64,000 nucleotides of DNA, taken from positions 90,801 to 154,800 of the forward strand of contig NZ_JAAAWP010000006.1 in the NCBI RefSeq assembly GCF_010500915.1, written 5' to 3'. Position numbers and translations under genes: made by a program. Below, piece after piece: positions 45,749-55,368 of the stretch (positions are counted from its first letter, which is position 1; each line of letters begins with the position of its first letter). A model generated the notes under the pieces. The model did not search any database. It had not been told where the DNA came from and was given only the letters and a program-made list of their open reading frames with translations. The stretch comes from Alteromonas hispanica (GTDB lineage: Bacteria > Pseudomonadota > Gammaproteobacteria > Enterobacterales > Alteromonadaceae).

Positions 45749-48700
45749 TTACTTGTTTTGTTTATGGAATAGTTTTTCCACCATCACATAAAACATGGGA
45801 ACAAAGAAGATAGCCAAGAAAGTGGCCGCGAACATTCCCCCCATCACTGCAATACCAATGGCGTTTTGACTAGCAGCGCCTGCTCCACTAGCCAGCGCCA
45901 GTGGCGTTACACCTAAAATGAAAGCCATAGAGGTCATTAAAATAGGGCGGAAGCGCTGAGACGCGGCATTAGATACGGCAGTCATTAAATCGACACCGTT
46001 CTCGTATTCTTCTTTCGCAAATTCCACAATTAAAATTGCGTTCTTTGCCGCTAAGCCCACTGTGGTTAAAAACGCCACCTGCAAATACACGTCATTGGGC
46101 AGATTAAATATAAACGCTGCAGTTACAGAACCAAGGATCCCCAACGGCACTACCAGCATTACCGCAAAAGGAACCGACCAACTTTCATATAGAGCAGCAA
46201 GACATAAAAACACCACTAAAATAGAGATAGCATAGAGCATTGGGGCCTGCGAGCCTGCCTGCTGCTCTTCATAAGATAAGCCAGCCCATTCGATGCCGTA
46301 GCCCGGTGGTAACTGCGCAACCAACTTTTCCATTTCAGCAATGGCTTCTCCCGATGAAACACCCTCGGCAGGGCTGCCCTGAATATTCACCGAAGAAATA
46401 CCGTTAAAGCGTTCAAGTTTAGGTGATCCGTACACCCACTCAGTGCTGGCAAACGAGCTAAACGCCACCATTTCGCCATTACTGTTGCGTACATACCATT
46501 TTTCAAGGTCGTCTGGCGTCATGCGATGTGGAATGTCACCCTGCATATATACGCGCTTAATACGCCCTTTATCGATAAAATCATTAACGTAGCTCGAACC
46601 CCATGCAATTTGTAGGGTTCGGTTAATGTCACTTAAGTTCAGGCCCAGTGCTGAGGCTTTCTCACTGTCGATGTTTATCTTAAATTGCGGCACATCGCTT
46701 AATCCGTTGGGGCGAACGCCCGCAAGTTTCGGGTTTTGCGCAGCCATACCTAGCAACTGGTTACGGGCGTTCATTAACGCCTCGTGACCATTACCACCTC
46801 GATCCACTAGCTGCATATCAAAACCCGTAGCGTTACCTAATTCCATAATAGGTGGCGGCACAATAGGAAATGCAGATGCATCTTCAATTTGACTAAAGGC
46901 ACCAAACGCTCGGCCTAGTACAGCAAATGCCGAGCTATCCTCGTCGCGTTCGCTCCAATCATTCAAATTTATAAATGCCATGCCCGCATTTTGCGCTTGG
47001 CCAGCAAAGCTAAATCCAACCACTGAAAACAGGCCGTTTACCGCCTCTTGCTCTTGATCGAGAAAATAATCTTCCGCTTGCTTTATCGACTCTAGAGTTC
47101 TTCCTGCGGTTGCTCCCGGAGGTGTGCTTACTAACACCATCATGCGGCCTTGGTCTTCATCGGGCAAAAATGCCCCTGGAAGCTGGCTGAAAATAAACGC
47201 CATACCGCCCACTAACAAACCATACACAACAAAATAGCGCTTAGCCCGCTTTGCCATATGTGTTGTTGTGCGCTGGTAGGAATCTCTACCTTTATTGAAA
47301 GTGCGATTAAACCAGCCAAAAAAGCCCTTATTTTTATCGTGATCTTCGGGGTGCTTTTTTAACAAGGTAGCGCAGAGCGAAGGAGATAAAACAATGGCCA
47401 CTAATACTGAAAACGCCATTGCTGATACAATAGTTACCGAGAACTGACGATAAATTGCCCCTGCAGAACCACTAAAGAAGGCCATGGGAATAAATACGGT
47501 AGAAAGCACAGCCGCAATACCCACCAGCGCGCCGGTAATTTGAGTCATAGATTTTTTGGTGGCTTCGGCGGGCGGCAGCCCCTCCTCTTCCATAATTCGC
47601 TCAACGTTTTCTACAACAACGATAGCATCGTCTACCAACAGCCCGATAGCTAACACCATCGCGAACATGGTAAGCACGTTTATGCTAAACCCAAATAACA
47701 AAAGCACTGCGAATGTACCAAGCAATACAACCGGCACGGCTATGGTAGGGATAAGCGTTGCACGCCAATTTTGCAAAAACAGCAGCATGACTAAAAACAC
47801 CAGTATCACGGCTTCAATAAGTGTTTTCACCACAGATTCTATAGACAATTCAATGAAAGGAGAGCTATCAACGGGGTACACCACTTTCACACTATCTGGC
47901 AGGTTAGCTCTAAGCTCTTCTACACGAGCTTTTACGTCTTTTATTGTCTCAAGCGCATTTGCGCCCGAGCTTAAGCTAATGGCCATGCCCGACGCAGGAC
48001 GCCTGTCGTAGCGTACAATGACATCGTAACTTTGCGCGCCGAGTTCTACGCGGGCAACATCGCGCACTCTTACCTGTGAGCCATCGGTATTAACCCGCAG
48101 CACAATGTTTTCAAAATCTTTTTCTGTTTGTAGGCGGCTTTGCGCCTGAATAGTGGCATTAATTTGCTGATTATTAATCGCAGGTAAGCCACCTAACTGA
48201 CCAGCAGAGACATCGGTGTTTTGCACCTGAACCGCAGCTTGTACGTCCACAGGCGTTAGGTTGTAACTGTTCAATTTATCCGGATCTAACCAAATACGCA
48301 TAGAACGCTGTGCGCCGAATACGCGCACATTCCCCACGCCATTGACTCGGGAAATGGGATCTTGAAACTGCGACACCAGTAAATCACTCAAATCGTACTG
48401 ATTCATAGTGTCGTCTTCAGAATAAAAACCAACCGCTAATGCAAAAGCGCTGTTCGACTTAGATACGGTAACGCCCTGTTGTTGCACTTCACTTGGCAAC
48501 AGCGGCAGCGCACTCTGCACTTTGTTTTGTGTTTGTACTTGCGCAATATCTGGGTCGGTGCCTGGTTCAAACGTTAAGCTAATTGAAACACTGCTGTTCG
48601 AACTGCTAGCAGAAAAATAGCGTAAGTTATCAATACCCGACAAGCTTTGCTCGATGACCTGTGTAACAGAGTTTTCTACGGTTTCTGCCGATGCTCCAGG

Positions 48701-48847
48701 ATACGATGCACTAATAGTAACGGTAGGTGGCGCTACTTTAGGGTACTGTTCAATGGGAAGAGAAATAATGGCAAGCACACCTGCCATCATAGTAATAATT
48801 GCTAGCACCCATGCAAACACGGGTCTGTCTATAAAAAAGCGAGCCAT
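45749..48847 (-). CDS. RND multidrug efflux transporter, HAE1/AcrB family
   Basis: The 1032-residue inner-membrane pump has twelve helices and two large periplasmic loops. The start MARFFIDRPVFAWVLAI is typical of AcrB/MexB. The proton-relay aspartates lie in GLLVDDAIVVVENVER (TM4), and QNWRATLIPTIAVPVVL precedes them. The second half starts at about residue 530 (RYFVVYGLLVGGMAFIF). It exports hydrophobic drugs, dyes or bile-like compounds in studied homologs; substrates here are unknown. It follows the adaptor gene by 21 bases; no outer-membrane channel gene is in the operon. Confidence 0.96.
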   Translation of the reverse strand: MARFFIDRPVFAWVLAIITMMAGVLAIISLPIEQYPKVAPPTVTISASYPGASAETVENSVTQVIEQSLSGIDNLRYFSASSSNSSVSISLTFEPGTDPDIAQVQTQNKVQSALPLLPSEVQQQGVTVSKSNSAFALAVGFYSEDDTMNQYDLSDLLVSQFQDPISRVNGVGNVRVFGAQRSMRIWLDPDKLNSYNLTPVDVQAAVQVQNTDVSAGQLGGLPAINNQQINATIQAQSRLQTEKDFENIVLRVNTDGSQVRVRDVARVELGAQSYDVIVRYDRRPASGMAISLSSGANALETIKDVKARVEELRANLPDSVKVVYPVDSSPFIELSIESVVKTLIEAVILVFLVMLLFLQNWRATLIPTIAVPVVLLGTFAVLLLFGFSINVLTMFAMVLAIGLLVDDAIVVVENVERIMEEEGLPPAEATKKSMTQITGALVGIAAVLSTVFIPMAFFSGSAGAIYRQFSVTIVSAMAFSVLVAIVLSPSLCATLLKKHPEDHDKNKGFFGWFNRTFNKGRDSYQRTTTHMAKRAKRYFVVYGLLVGGMAFIFSQLPGAFLPDEDQGRMMVLVSTPPGATAGRTLESIKQAEDYFLDQEQEAVNGLFSVVGFSFAGQAQNAGMAFINLNDWSERDEDSSAFAVLGRAFGAFSQIEDASAFPIVPPPIMELGNATGFDMQLVDRGGNGHEALMNARNQLLGMAAQNPKLAGVRPNGLSDVPQFKINIDSEKASALGLNLSDINRTLQIAWGSSYVNDFIDKGRIKRVYMQGDIPHRMTPDDLEKWYVRNSNGEMVAFSSFASTEWVYGSPKLERFNGISSVNIQGSPAEGVSSGEAIAEMEKLVAQLPPGYGIEWAGLSYEEQQAGSQAPMLYAISILVVFLCLAALYESWSVPFAVMLVVPLGILGSVTAAFIFNLPNDVYLQVAFLTTVGLAAKNAILIVEFAKEEYENGVDLMTAVSNAASQRFRPILMTSMAFILGVTPLALASGAGAASQNAIGIAVMGGMFAATFLAIFFVPMFYVMVEKLFHKQNK

Positions 48848-48868
48848 AACTAAAAATTCCTTGCTTGC

Positions 48869-50011
48869 TTATCGTGAGCCGCGTGATGAGGGTTGCCATT
48901 CAGATGCATTCACTTTGGCACCTGGTTTAACTTTCTGATACCCGGTAACAATAACGCGATCACCTTCGCTAAGGCCGCCGTTAACTACATACTGGTCGCG
49001 ATATATTTGCCCAACATTCAGCGTTCTGCCCTCTACGGTGCCGTCGTCGCCTACAACATATACTGACAGCGAGCCATTCGGCTGACGGGTAGTGGCTCTT
49101 TGCGGAACAAGCAAAGCATTCTCTCGCCCAGTTATTACATGGCCTTTTACAAACAACCCTGGTAACAAAATGCTATCGGGGTTGGGCATTTCAGCACGCA
49201 ACGTTACAGACCCGGTGCTTTCATCTACAGTCACTTCTGAAAACTTTACGCTACCTGTATGCGAGTATTTTTCGCCACTTACCTCGTCTACAGTGAGTTC
49301 AACATCCATTGAACCTTGATTGCGCATAGACTGACGTAAGGTCAGAATTGAAGCACCCGACTCCTGCATATCAATGTAAACTGGATCGAGCTGAGTAATA
49401 ACCGCAAGTTGCTGCGCCTGATTCGTAGTAACCAAGGTTCCCTCAGTAACAAATGAGCGACTTATTTGACCGCTTATTGGCGCGTAAACCTTGGTGTAAC
49501 CCATGTTGACCTTGGCTACGTCTACCGCTGCTTCTGCCACACTTATAGCGGCTTGGGCTTGCTCTTTTTGAGCAATGACATCGTCGTACTCTTGTTTACT
49601 TACTGCATTTTTCTCAACCAAGTCGTCGTATCGACGCGCCTTGGCTTCCAGTGTTTTTAGATTAGCTTGTGCACTCTTTAAATCTGCTTTTGCACTATTG
49701 AGTTGCGCTAAATAGCGCGCTTCATCTATTTGATAAAGCTGCTGACCTTTTTTTACCTGCGCACCTTCTTCAAAAAGTCGCGCTGTAATAACACCATCAA
49801 CCTGCGGCCTGACCTGAGATTGCCGTGACGGGCTTACGCGCCCGGGCAACACCATTTCGTGAGTAACAGGCTGTCTTTTAATAGTTATCACAGAAACCGA
49901 AGGCGCAGGCATGGCCTGCTGAGAACCTGGTGATGATGCTGACTCGTTTGAACACCCAACAACGCCTAACACGGTGAGTAGTGTTGCAGTAAGATAAAAA
50001 ATGCGACTCAT
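48869..50011 (-). CDS. RND periplasmic adaptor lipoprotein, AcrA/MexA family
   Basis: The 380-residue adaptor has a lipoprotein signal with lipobox VLGVVGC. It then follows the family order: barrel-sandwich/lipoyl halves (SQVRPQVDGVITARLFEEGAQVKKGQ, and TKVYAPISGQISRSFVTEG), an alpha-hairpin (about 95-175, SAKADLKSAQANLKTLEAKA), beta-barrel and membrane-proximal domains (VPQRATTRQPNGSL). The open frame extends 63 codons upstream to 50200, but the ATG at 50011 has AGAAG upstream and gives a proper lipoprotein signal. It forms an operon with the pump. Confidence 0.94.
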   Translation of the reverse strand: MSRIFYLTATLLTVLGVVGCSNESASSPGSQQAMPAPSVSVITIKRQPVTHEMVLPGRVSPSRQSQVRPQVDGVITARLFEEGAQVKKGQQLYQIDEARYLAQLNSAKADLKSAQANLKTLEAKARRYDDLVEKNAVSKQEYDDVIAQKEQAQAAISVAEAAVDVAKVNMGYTKVYAPISGQISRSFVTEGTLVTTNQAQQLAVITQLDPVYIDMQESGASILTLRQSMRNQGSMDVELTVDEVSGEKYSHTGSVKFSEVTVDESTGSVTLRAEMPNPDSILLPGLFVKGHVITGRENALLVPQRATTRQPNGSLSVYVVGDDGTVEGRTLNVGQIYRDQYVVNGGLSEGDRVIVTGYQKVKPGAKVNASEWQPSSRGSR

Positions 50012-50363
50012 AAATCTTCTTTTTCCCAATAACTTATTAAATGCAGGCGGCGAAATACCAACTACATTACCTCGCCAATGACGGCGAAATGCATCGAAAG
50101 GCCTTTTGACCAAGTTTAAATATGTATCTTTAAAAACTGCCGGGATACTCACTTGTGGACTGATGCCATTAGCTGTGGAGTACCGGTTTAGGTGTGGCAT
50201 AGTTAGGTGATCGTTTAACGAATCTACGCTCTTATCCTGCGTATTGTGCGCGCTTATACTAAAGAATAAAAGACCGAGCGGCCGAATTTACAAATGTTGT
50301 CGTTAAACAGCCTTCGACGTTCTTTTAATCCTTATAATACCTACAAATCAGCCTTATTTTATT
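50012..50363. other. Intergenic region upstream of the RND operon
   Basis: This 352-base gap contains an in-frame extension of the adaptor gene (50012-50200) that I treat as non-coding because it lacks a ribosome-binding site and would place 63 polar residues before a lipoprotein signal. No divergent TetR-like regulator is present. I see no clear operator palindrome. Confidence 0.45.
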
Positions 50364-51173
50364 CTATTTAAACGAATAAAATTTTACCAATAATTGATAT
50401 GCAGAAATAACGCGCTGAGCGCCTTCTACGCTGCCACCTTTGTCAGGATGCTGTTGCTGCAGCTTTTTTCTGTAGTGTTTTTTAACATCTGCTAACGTGA
50501 CGTCGCATGATGCCTTTTCTTTCATTGGTAAGTACGTAGTGTATGAAAACCCTAATACTTGGTGAGCATCGTCGACTTCGTGGTCGGTATAGGTCTCGAA
50601 TTGAGCATGCCCCATTTGAGTCCAAAAGCTATCAAGCAACGCTTCTACGCTTTCTTTGTCTGTCTCTTCAAAATTTGACCAATTTAGATAGTAAGACGCC
50701 AACGCGTCGTGTGCGTCAACCGCATGGTTTTCAGGTTCGTCGCTGTTGTCGCTGCTATCTTGGCTGCTATCTTGGCTGCTATCTTGGCTACTTTTCTGGC
50801 TGCTTTTCTGGAAGCTTTCATAAGCGCTATCACATGAAGAGGTAGGTGCAGATAGCTGGATATTGAGTGCGTGAATATCTAACTCGCCAATGCCGCTCAT
50901 GCGCCATTGATTTCGCAAGCAATACAAAGCGTGAAATAAGACAAAGTGAGTTTTAAATAGCACGAGAGGGTCTCGCAATTCCTCATCGTCAAATACCGAA
51001 TAAGGCGGATTTTTAAGCTTTGAGATTAACTGGTATTCGCTAACCCCTTGTCTAAAAAGGTCAGTCATTGTTGATAGTATGTCCACGAGCAAATCAGCCA
51101 GTACTTCATGTACTTGAGAACCACTGTTCTTTGTTTCCCTGTTATTTATTTCCAAACCCACCTCGTTAAACAT
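50364..51173 (-). CDS. J-domain protein with DnaJ-N-like domain and S/Q linker
   Basis: The 269-residue protein has a helical N-terminal region (about 15-110) of the DNAJ-related type, a low-complexity S/Q/D linker (about 120-145) and a C-terminal J domain (about 205-265). The J domain has the HPD signature in QQHPDKGG and the helix III region AQRVISAYQLL. J proteins stimulate Hsp70 ATPases; the YegD-like protein at 4-5.5 kb is a possible but unproven partner. The linker is coded by a 12-bp tandem repeat. No strong ribosome-binding site precedes the ATG at 51173. Confidence 0.85.
   Translation of the reverse strand: MFNEVGLEINNRETKNSGSQVHEVLADLLVDILSTMTDLFRQGVSEYQLISKLKNPPYSVFDDEELRDPLVLFKTHFVLFHALYCLRNQWRMSGIGELDIHALNIQLSAPTSSCDSAYESFQKSSQKSSQDSSQDSSQDSSDNSDEPENHAVDAHDALASYYLNWSNFEETDKESVEALLDSFWTQMGHAQFETYTDHEVDDAHQVLGFSYTTYLPMKEKASCDVTLADVKKHYRKKLQQQHPDKGGSVEGAQRVISAYQLLVKFYSFK
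50751..50810. repeat. 12-bp in-frame tandem repeat in the J-protein linker
   Basis: Five 12-base units at 50751, 50763, 50775, 50787 and 50799; the first three are identical (GCTGCTATCTTG) and the last two carry a TTTTCTG version. On the coding strand each unit encodes four residues, QDSS or QKSS. Because the unit is a multiple of three, copy-number change would lengthen or shorten the linker without a frameshift. Confidence 0.9.
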
Positions 51174-51200
51174 TATTGCTTACAGCAATCTAACCGTAAC

Positions 51201-51257
51201 ATGACTGTCTTGAAAGCGTTAACATGCCTGTCCTGAAAAGCGTTACTTGGCTGTCTG
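51201..51257 (-). repeat. GACAGTC-motif cluster E, 23-bp spacing
   Basis: ATGACTGTCTT (51201-51211), ATGCCTGTCCT (51224-51234) and TTGGCTGTCTG (51247-51257) are spaced exactly 23 bases apart. The first two share the longer tail TGAAAGCGTTA / TGAAAAGCGTTA. A decayed ATGCCTGTTAA is at 51365. They lie in the divergent gap between the J-protein and DUF1499 genes. Confidence 0.8.
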
Positions 51258-51414
51258 CAATAACCGGTCTGCAAAAACCGCCAAAAAACGCTTCTCTGCT
51301 CGGTCTTTTGCAATAACGCGGGTACTTGCAAAATTATGTTGTGAAAGTAATCCAAAAAATCACAATGCCTGTTAAAGTAGGTCCATAACATAAAAGAAAA
51401 ATAATGGAGTTAAC

Positions 51415-52125
51415 GTGAAAGTATTAATTGCCTTAGCCAGCATAGTCGGCTTTTTAATGGTGGTTTTGCCCGGCCCCCTATATCAGTTTGCAGGTGTGAG
51501 CTTAGGTACTGCCTTTACATCGTTGCGCTTTGGCGTTTATGTAGGCGGCGCAGCCCTTATTCTTATTGTACTGCAAATGCTAATTAACCGTAAAAATGTG
51601 AACTGGGGAAGTACAGTTGCTTGTGCAGTCTTGGCGCTCATAGCCGTAGCCATGCCGGTAAGCATGATGAGCAAGGCCAGTACCGTACCTCCTATTCATG
51701 ACATTACTACCGACGTAACAAATCCACCTGCGTTCGTTGCCATTGCGCCGTTACGCGAAGGTGCGCCAAATGATATAAATTACGCTGGCGGCGAAATCAC
51801 TAAACAGCAGCTTGAAGCTTATCCTGAAATAAAGACCCAGCTACTTCCACAGCCTGTTAACGAAGTTTACGTAGCTGCAGAGAAAACCATTGCTATTTTA
51901 GGGTGGGATAACGTCACCGCTGGCGCTTTGCCCAACACGCTCGAAGCCACAGATACAACCACTTGGTTTGGCTTTAAGGACGATGTGGTAATTAGGCTAA
52001 CAGAGAAAGGCGACGACACTTTGGTGGATGTGCGCAGTAAATCTCGCGTGGGCAAAAGTGACTTGGGTAAAAATGCTGAGCGTATTAATGAATTTTTTGC
52101 GGAACTTAGAAAGCAACTTGGCTAA
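51415..52125 (+). CDS. DUF1499 family membrane protein
   Basis: The 236-residue protein has about three N-terminal hydrophobic helices (5-20, 40-60 and 68-88), then a soluble domain. PLREGAPNDINY and ITKQQLEAYPEIKTQLL, followed by TTTWFGFKDDVVIRLTEKGDDTLVDVRSKSRVGKSDLGKN, is the DUF1499 core. Function is unknown. The start is GTG with GGAG five bases upstream. It is monocistronic and ends at a clear terminator; motif cluster E lies upstream. Confidence 0.88.
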   Translation: MKVLIALASIVGFLMVVLPGPLYQFAGVSLGTAFTSLRFGVYVGGAALILIVLQMLINRKNVNWGSTVACAVLALIAVAMPVSMMSKASTVPPIHDITTDVTNPPAFVAIAPLREGAPNDINYAGGEITKQQLEAYPEIKTQLLPQPVNEVYVAAEKTIAILGWDNVTAGALPNTLEATDTTTWFGFKDDVVIRLTEKGDDTLVDVRSKSRVGKSDLGKNAERINEFFAELRKQLG

Positions 52126-52151
52126 CGCGTAACTTATTACTAGCCCTAATC

Positions 52152-52183
52152 AAAGCCCGTATAGCGCAAGTTTTACGGGCTTT
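52152..52183 (+). terminator. Rho-independent terminator of the DUF1499 gene
   Basis: Arms AAAGCCCGTA (52152-52161) and TACGGGCTTT (52174-52183), 12-base loop, followed by TT. It starts 26 bases after the stop. Confidence 0.88.
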
Positions 52184-52395
52184 TTCATGTGTACATGAAG
52201 CACTACGGATAGCACTCAGCGAGTGTTAACTCATAATGTTATTGATTAAACATCCTACTAGCGAGTACTGACCTTCATTTTGTTCCAACAGATAGTACCA
52301 ACTGACTTTCATTTATATTTTCAAACACTTTCTTGCATCTAAAACGCAATGCCCCCCGTTCTGTTAATTAACATCCTACTTCATTAAGGATAACT

Positions 52396-54462
52396 ATGAA
52401 CTCAGGTTATGCACTTTCAGCACTGTCTCTCAGCGTTGCGTTGATTTTATTTCCATCGTCGGTTTTTGCATTAGACGATCCAGCCGAAGGTGACATAGAA
52501 CACATTCGGGTTAAGGGTGACATGTCACAAAAAAGTGGTGAATTTGTGTCTGCGTCTCAAGGATGGGTGTCTGGAGATACTTTGCTAGAGCGCCCCATGC
52601 TGCGCACCGGCGAGATGCTTGAATTCATTCCAGGCATGATGGTGACCCAGCACAGTGGCTCAGGTAAAGCCAATCAATATTTTTTAAGGGGCTTTAATTT
52701 AGACCACGGAACCGACTTCACCGTGAGTGTCGACGGCATGCCCATTAACATGAGAAGTCATGGCCACGGTCAAGGTTACAGCGATTTGAACTTTGTTATT
52801 CCCGAAATGGTAGCTAACTTGAGCTATTTTAAGGGCACTTATTACGCCAACATTGGCGACTTCTCCAGTGCCGGTGGCGCGTTCTTTAATCTAAGAAACT
52901 CTCTAGAAAAGAATCAACTGTTTCTCACTTTAGGTGAATATGGCTATCAACGAATTACCACGGTTAATCAGGCCGACATAGGTGACGGAAAAGCTATTGC
53001 CGCCCTTGAATATCAAACCTACGAAGGACCGTGGAGCGATATTAGCGAAGACGTCAGAAAGAAAAACGCCAATATCCGCTACATAACGCCGTTATTCGAT
53101 GGAGAGTTAACGGTTACTGGAATGGCTTACGGCAACAGCTGGAACGGCGCTGACCAAGTGCCGGCTCGCGCCATAGAAAGCGGCCTTATCGATCGCTTAG
53201 GCTCTATCGATACCGAAGTGGGAGGCGAATCGTCACGTTACTCTTTATCTGCGAATTACAAAAGCGACGACGTCAATGCATCGTTCTATGTTATCGACAC
53301 AGACTTAACCTTATTTTCAAACTTCACTTATTTTCTCGACAACCCAGACACCGGCGACCAGTTTGAACAAGCCGATGACAGAAAAATCTACGGCGGCGAA
53401 ATTTTTACTACCCTTCCCCTAGAAGTAACCGAGGGAAGCACTATTACCATGGGCACCCAATGGCGCTTCGACGATATTGATAATGTTGGCTTATACCGTA
53501 CGCAAAATCTTAAACGCCTTAGCACAATCAGAGAAGACGCAGTTAAGAGCAGCAGTTATTCATTATTCGCACAATCGAATATTGTACTTTCAGATGATCT
53601 GAGTCTTTCATTAGGTGGCCGCTATGATTATTTAGACGTTGAGGTAGATAGTGACTTAGCAGCAAACAGCGGCGATGAAGGAGACGGATTATTTACTCTT
53701 AAAGCCGCACTAAAGTACGCAGTAAGTGAAAACTTAACAGCGTTTGCCAATGTGGGTCAGGGCTTTCACTCAAACGATGCAAGGGGAGCAACGATCAGTA
53801 TTGACCCGTCCACAGGTGACGCTACCCCCCCTTCGCCTTTGTTAGTAAAATCTTTAGGATATGAAACCGGATTAAATTACACAGACGGAAGAACCTTTAA
53901 CATCTCGGCGGCGCTTTGGCGGTTAGAACTTGATAGCGAGTTACTGTACGTTGGCGATGCAGGCTTCACCGAACCCAGCCGCCCTTCCGAGCGCCACGGT
54001 ATAGAGATAAGCGCCTATTATTGGGTAAACCACCACCTTACTACCGACATAGAAGCAGCCTATACAAAAGCACGCTTTAGCGACCGCGTTGAGGGCGAGG
54101 GAAGACATATCGACGGTACGGTTCCTGGTGTTATTAGCGCTGGCGCGACTTACTACCAAAACAGTAATCAATTAGGCATGAGCTATACATTGCGTGCCCG
54201 CTACCTGAGTTCACGCACCGTTGAAAGTTTTGATGAAGTTTCTCCACCTTCAACTTTTCTACTTAATGCTCAGGCGGTATACAGACAGCCCAACTGGGAT
54301 ATTACCTTGGAAGTGTTAAACGCCCTTGATAGTGACGACCACGATATTGACTATTTCTATGCTTCGCGATTACCCGGTGAGCCCGAGGGGGGCATTGAAG
54401 ATTTACACTATCACCCAGTAGAGCCAAGAAATGTGCGTTTAACATTCGCGCTAAGGTACTAG
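52396..54462 (+). CDS. TonB-dependent outer-membrane receptor
   Basis: The 688-residue receptor has a signal peptide (cleavage near VFALD), a plug domain (about 55-170; GEMLEFIPGMMVTQHSGSGKANQYFLRGFNLDHGTDF is the plug core) and a 22-strand barrel ending in an aromatic residue (RLTFALRY). A TonB-box-like IEHIRVKG lies near residue 33. The substrate is unknown; H/G-rich NMRSHGHGQGYSD in the plug is unusual and could bind metal. AAGGA precedes the ATG. No TonB/ExbBD gene is nearby. Confidence 0.93.
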   Translation: MNSGYALSALSLSVALILFPSSVFALDDPAEGDIEHIRVKGDMSQKSGEFVSASQGWVSGDTLLERPMLRTGEMLEFIPGMMVTQHSGSGKANQYFLRGFNLDHGTDFTVSVDGMPINMRSHGHGQGYSDLNFVIPEMVANLSYFKGTYYANIGDFSSAGGAFFNLRNSLEKNQLFLTLGEYGYQRITTVNQADIGDGKAIAALEYQTYEGPWSDISEDVRKKNANIRYITPLFDGELTVTGMAYGNSWNGADQVPARAIESGLIDRLGSIDTEVGGESSRYSLSANYKSDDVNASFYVIDTDLTLFSNFTYFLDNPDTGDQFEQADDRKIYGGEIFTTLPLEVTEGSTITMGTQWRFDDIDNVGLYRTQNLKRLSTIREDAVKSSSYSLFAQSNIVLSDDLSLSLGGRYDYLDVEVDSDLAANSGDEGDGLFTLKAALKYAVSENLTAFANVGQGFHSNDARGATISIDPSTGDATPPSPLLVKSLGYETGLNYTDGRTFNISAALWRLELDSELLYVGDAGFTEPSRPSERHGIEISAYYWVNHHLTTDIEAAYTKARFSDRVEGEGRHIDGTVPGVISAGATYYQNSNQLGMSYTLRARYLSSRTVESFDEVSPPSTFLLNAQAVYRQPNWDITLEVLNALDSDDHDIDYFYASRLPGEPEGGIEDLHYHPVEPRNVRLTFALRY

Positions 54463-54732
54463 GCTTGTAAGCCATCACTCTCGTTGTTTTGTTTGGGCAT
54501 TTTCTTTGTAGTGTTTGTTTTGTTAATTTGTGATTGCAAACTCAAGAACAACTAAAAGTTTCTGCCCTTTTTTCAACACTCTTATCAAGCGAATAAACCT
54601 TGAATTCATTCTAGGCTACATAAACATTAATTATTTGTTAACATGCTTTTTTAATGTAGTTTAACAACGTAATCTCTAAGAGCTTTTTTAGTAGGTCTGT
54701 TGGAGCATTCGTTGAATTCATTCGCTGGAAAT

Positions 54733-55350
54733 ATGCCTTATAAATCGTTATTCCTACCCACTGGTATTTCGTCGTTGCTGCTACCTTTTCTGTTTTTTTT
54801 GAGCATACATTGTACCAACGCGTCTGCAGCAGATGCAGAAACAACGCCTAATTCTCGCGCTGAGGCGCGTTCAATACCCTTAGTCTTCAGCGGTTCAACA
54901 ATTAGAAAACGCTTTTTTTTCAGTGTTTACAAAATCAGTCACTTCATGGCCTGGCCCGCAGAAAAGTCGAGCGATCCTGACGAACTTATAAAACTCATCG
55001 CTGCTGGCGACCTGTCGCAACGGGTTGAAATAGAGTTTTTACGCGACGTTTCACGAGAGCAAGTAGAAGAGGCACTTATCGACGGTATTGAGCGTAATAA
55101 CCCCGGTAAAGATTTGAGCAAAATTAAAAACGACATAATACGATTGTCAGAAGGCTTCGATAACGATATAACTGAGAAGTCCCGATTGGTGTTATCTCGT
55201 ATAAATAGAACGAAACTTATCGTACATTTTAATGAACAAAGAATTGTAGAAACAGACAACAGAGAACTCACTGAGGCACTCTGGTCAATTTGGTTTGGTC
55301 AAAAACCAATAGTAGATAATAAAGCATTGATAGCAAATCAACTGCGCTAA
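54733..55350 (+). CDS. Chalcone-isomerase-like exported protein
   Basis: The 205-residue protein has a signal peptide (LLLPFLFFLSIHCTNASAA). The mature part has STIRKRFFFSVYKISHFMAWP, EIEFLRDVSREQVEEALIDGIERN and ALWSIWFGQKPIVDNKALI, the bacterial chalcone-isomerase-like pattern. These relatives are not known to act on flavonoids; a fatty-acid or lipid role has been proposed for the fold. A TTG at 54712 has GGAG six bases upstream and is an alternative start. It is followed after 18 bases by the RhlA-like hydrolase, so the two are probably co-transcribed. Confidence 0.8.
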   Translation: MPYKSLFLPTGISSLLLPFLFFLSIHCTNASAADAETTPNSRAEARSIPLVFSGSTIRKRFFFSVYKISHFMAWPAEKSSDPDELIKLIAAGDLSQRVEIEFLRDVSREQVEEALIDGIERNNPGKDLSKIKNDIIRLSEGFDNDITEKSRLVLSRINRTKLIVHFNEQRIVETDNRELTEALWSIWFGQKPIVDNKALIANQLR

Positions 55351-55368
55351 GAGTAATGAGGCGATTGT

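Noticed and set aside
50012-50200. N-terminal extension of the RND adaptor
   Set aside because: Open in frame but without a ribosome-binding site; it would bury the lipoprotein signal peptide 63 residues inside the protein.
51173-51391. 72-aa minus-strand open frame upstream of the J-protein
   Set aside because: It consists largely of motif cluster E and has no plausible domain or start site.
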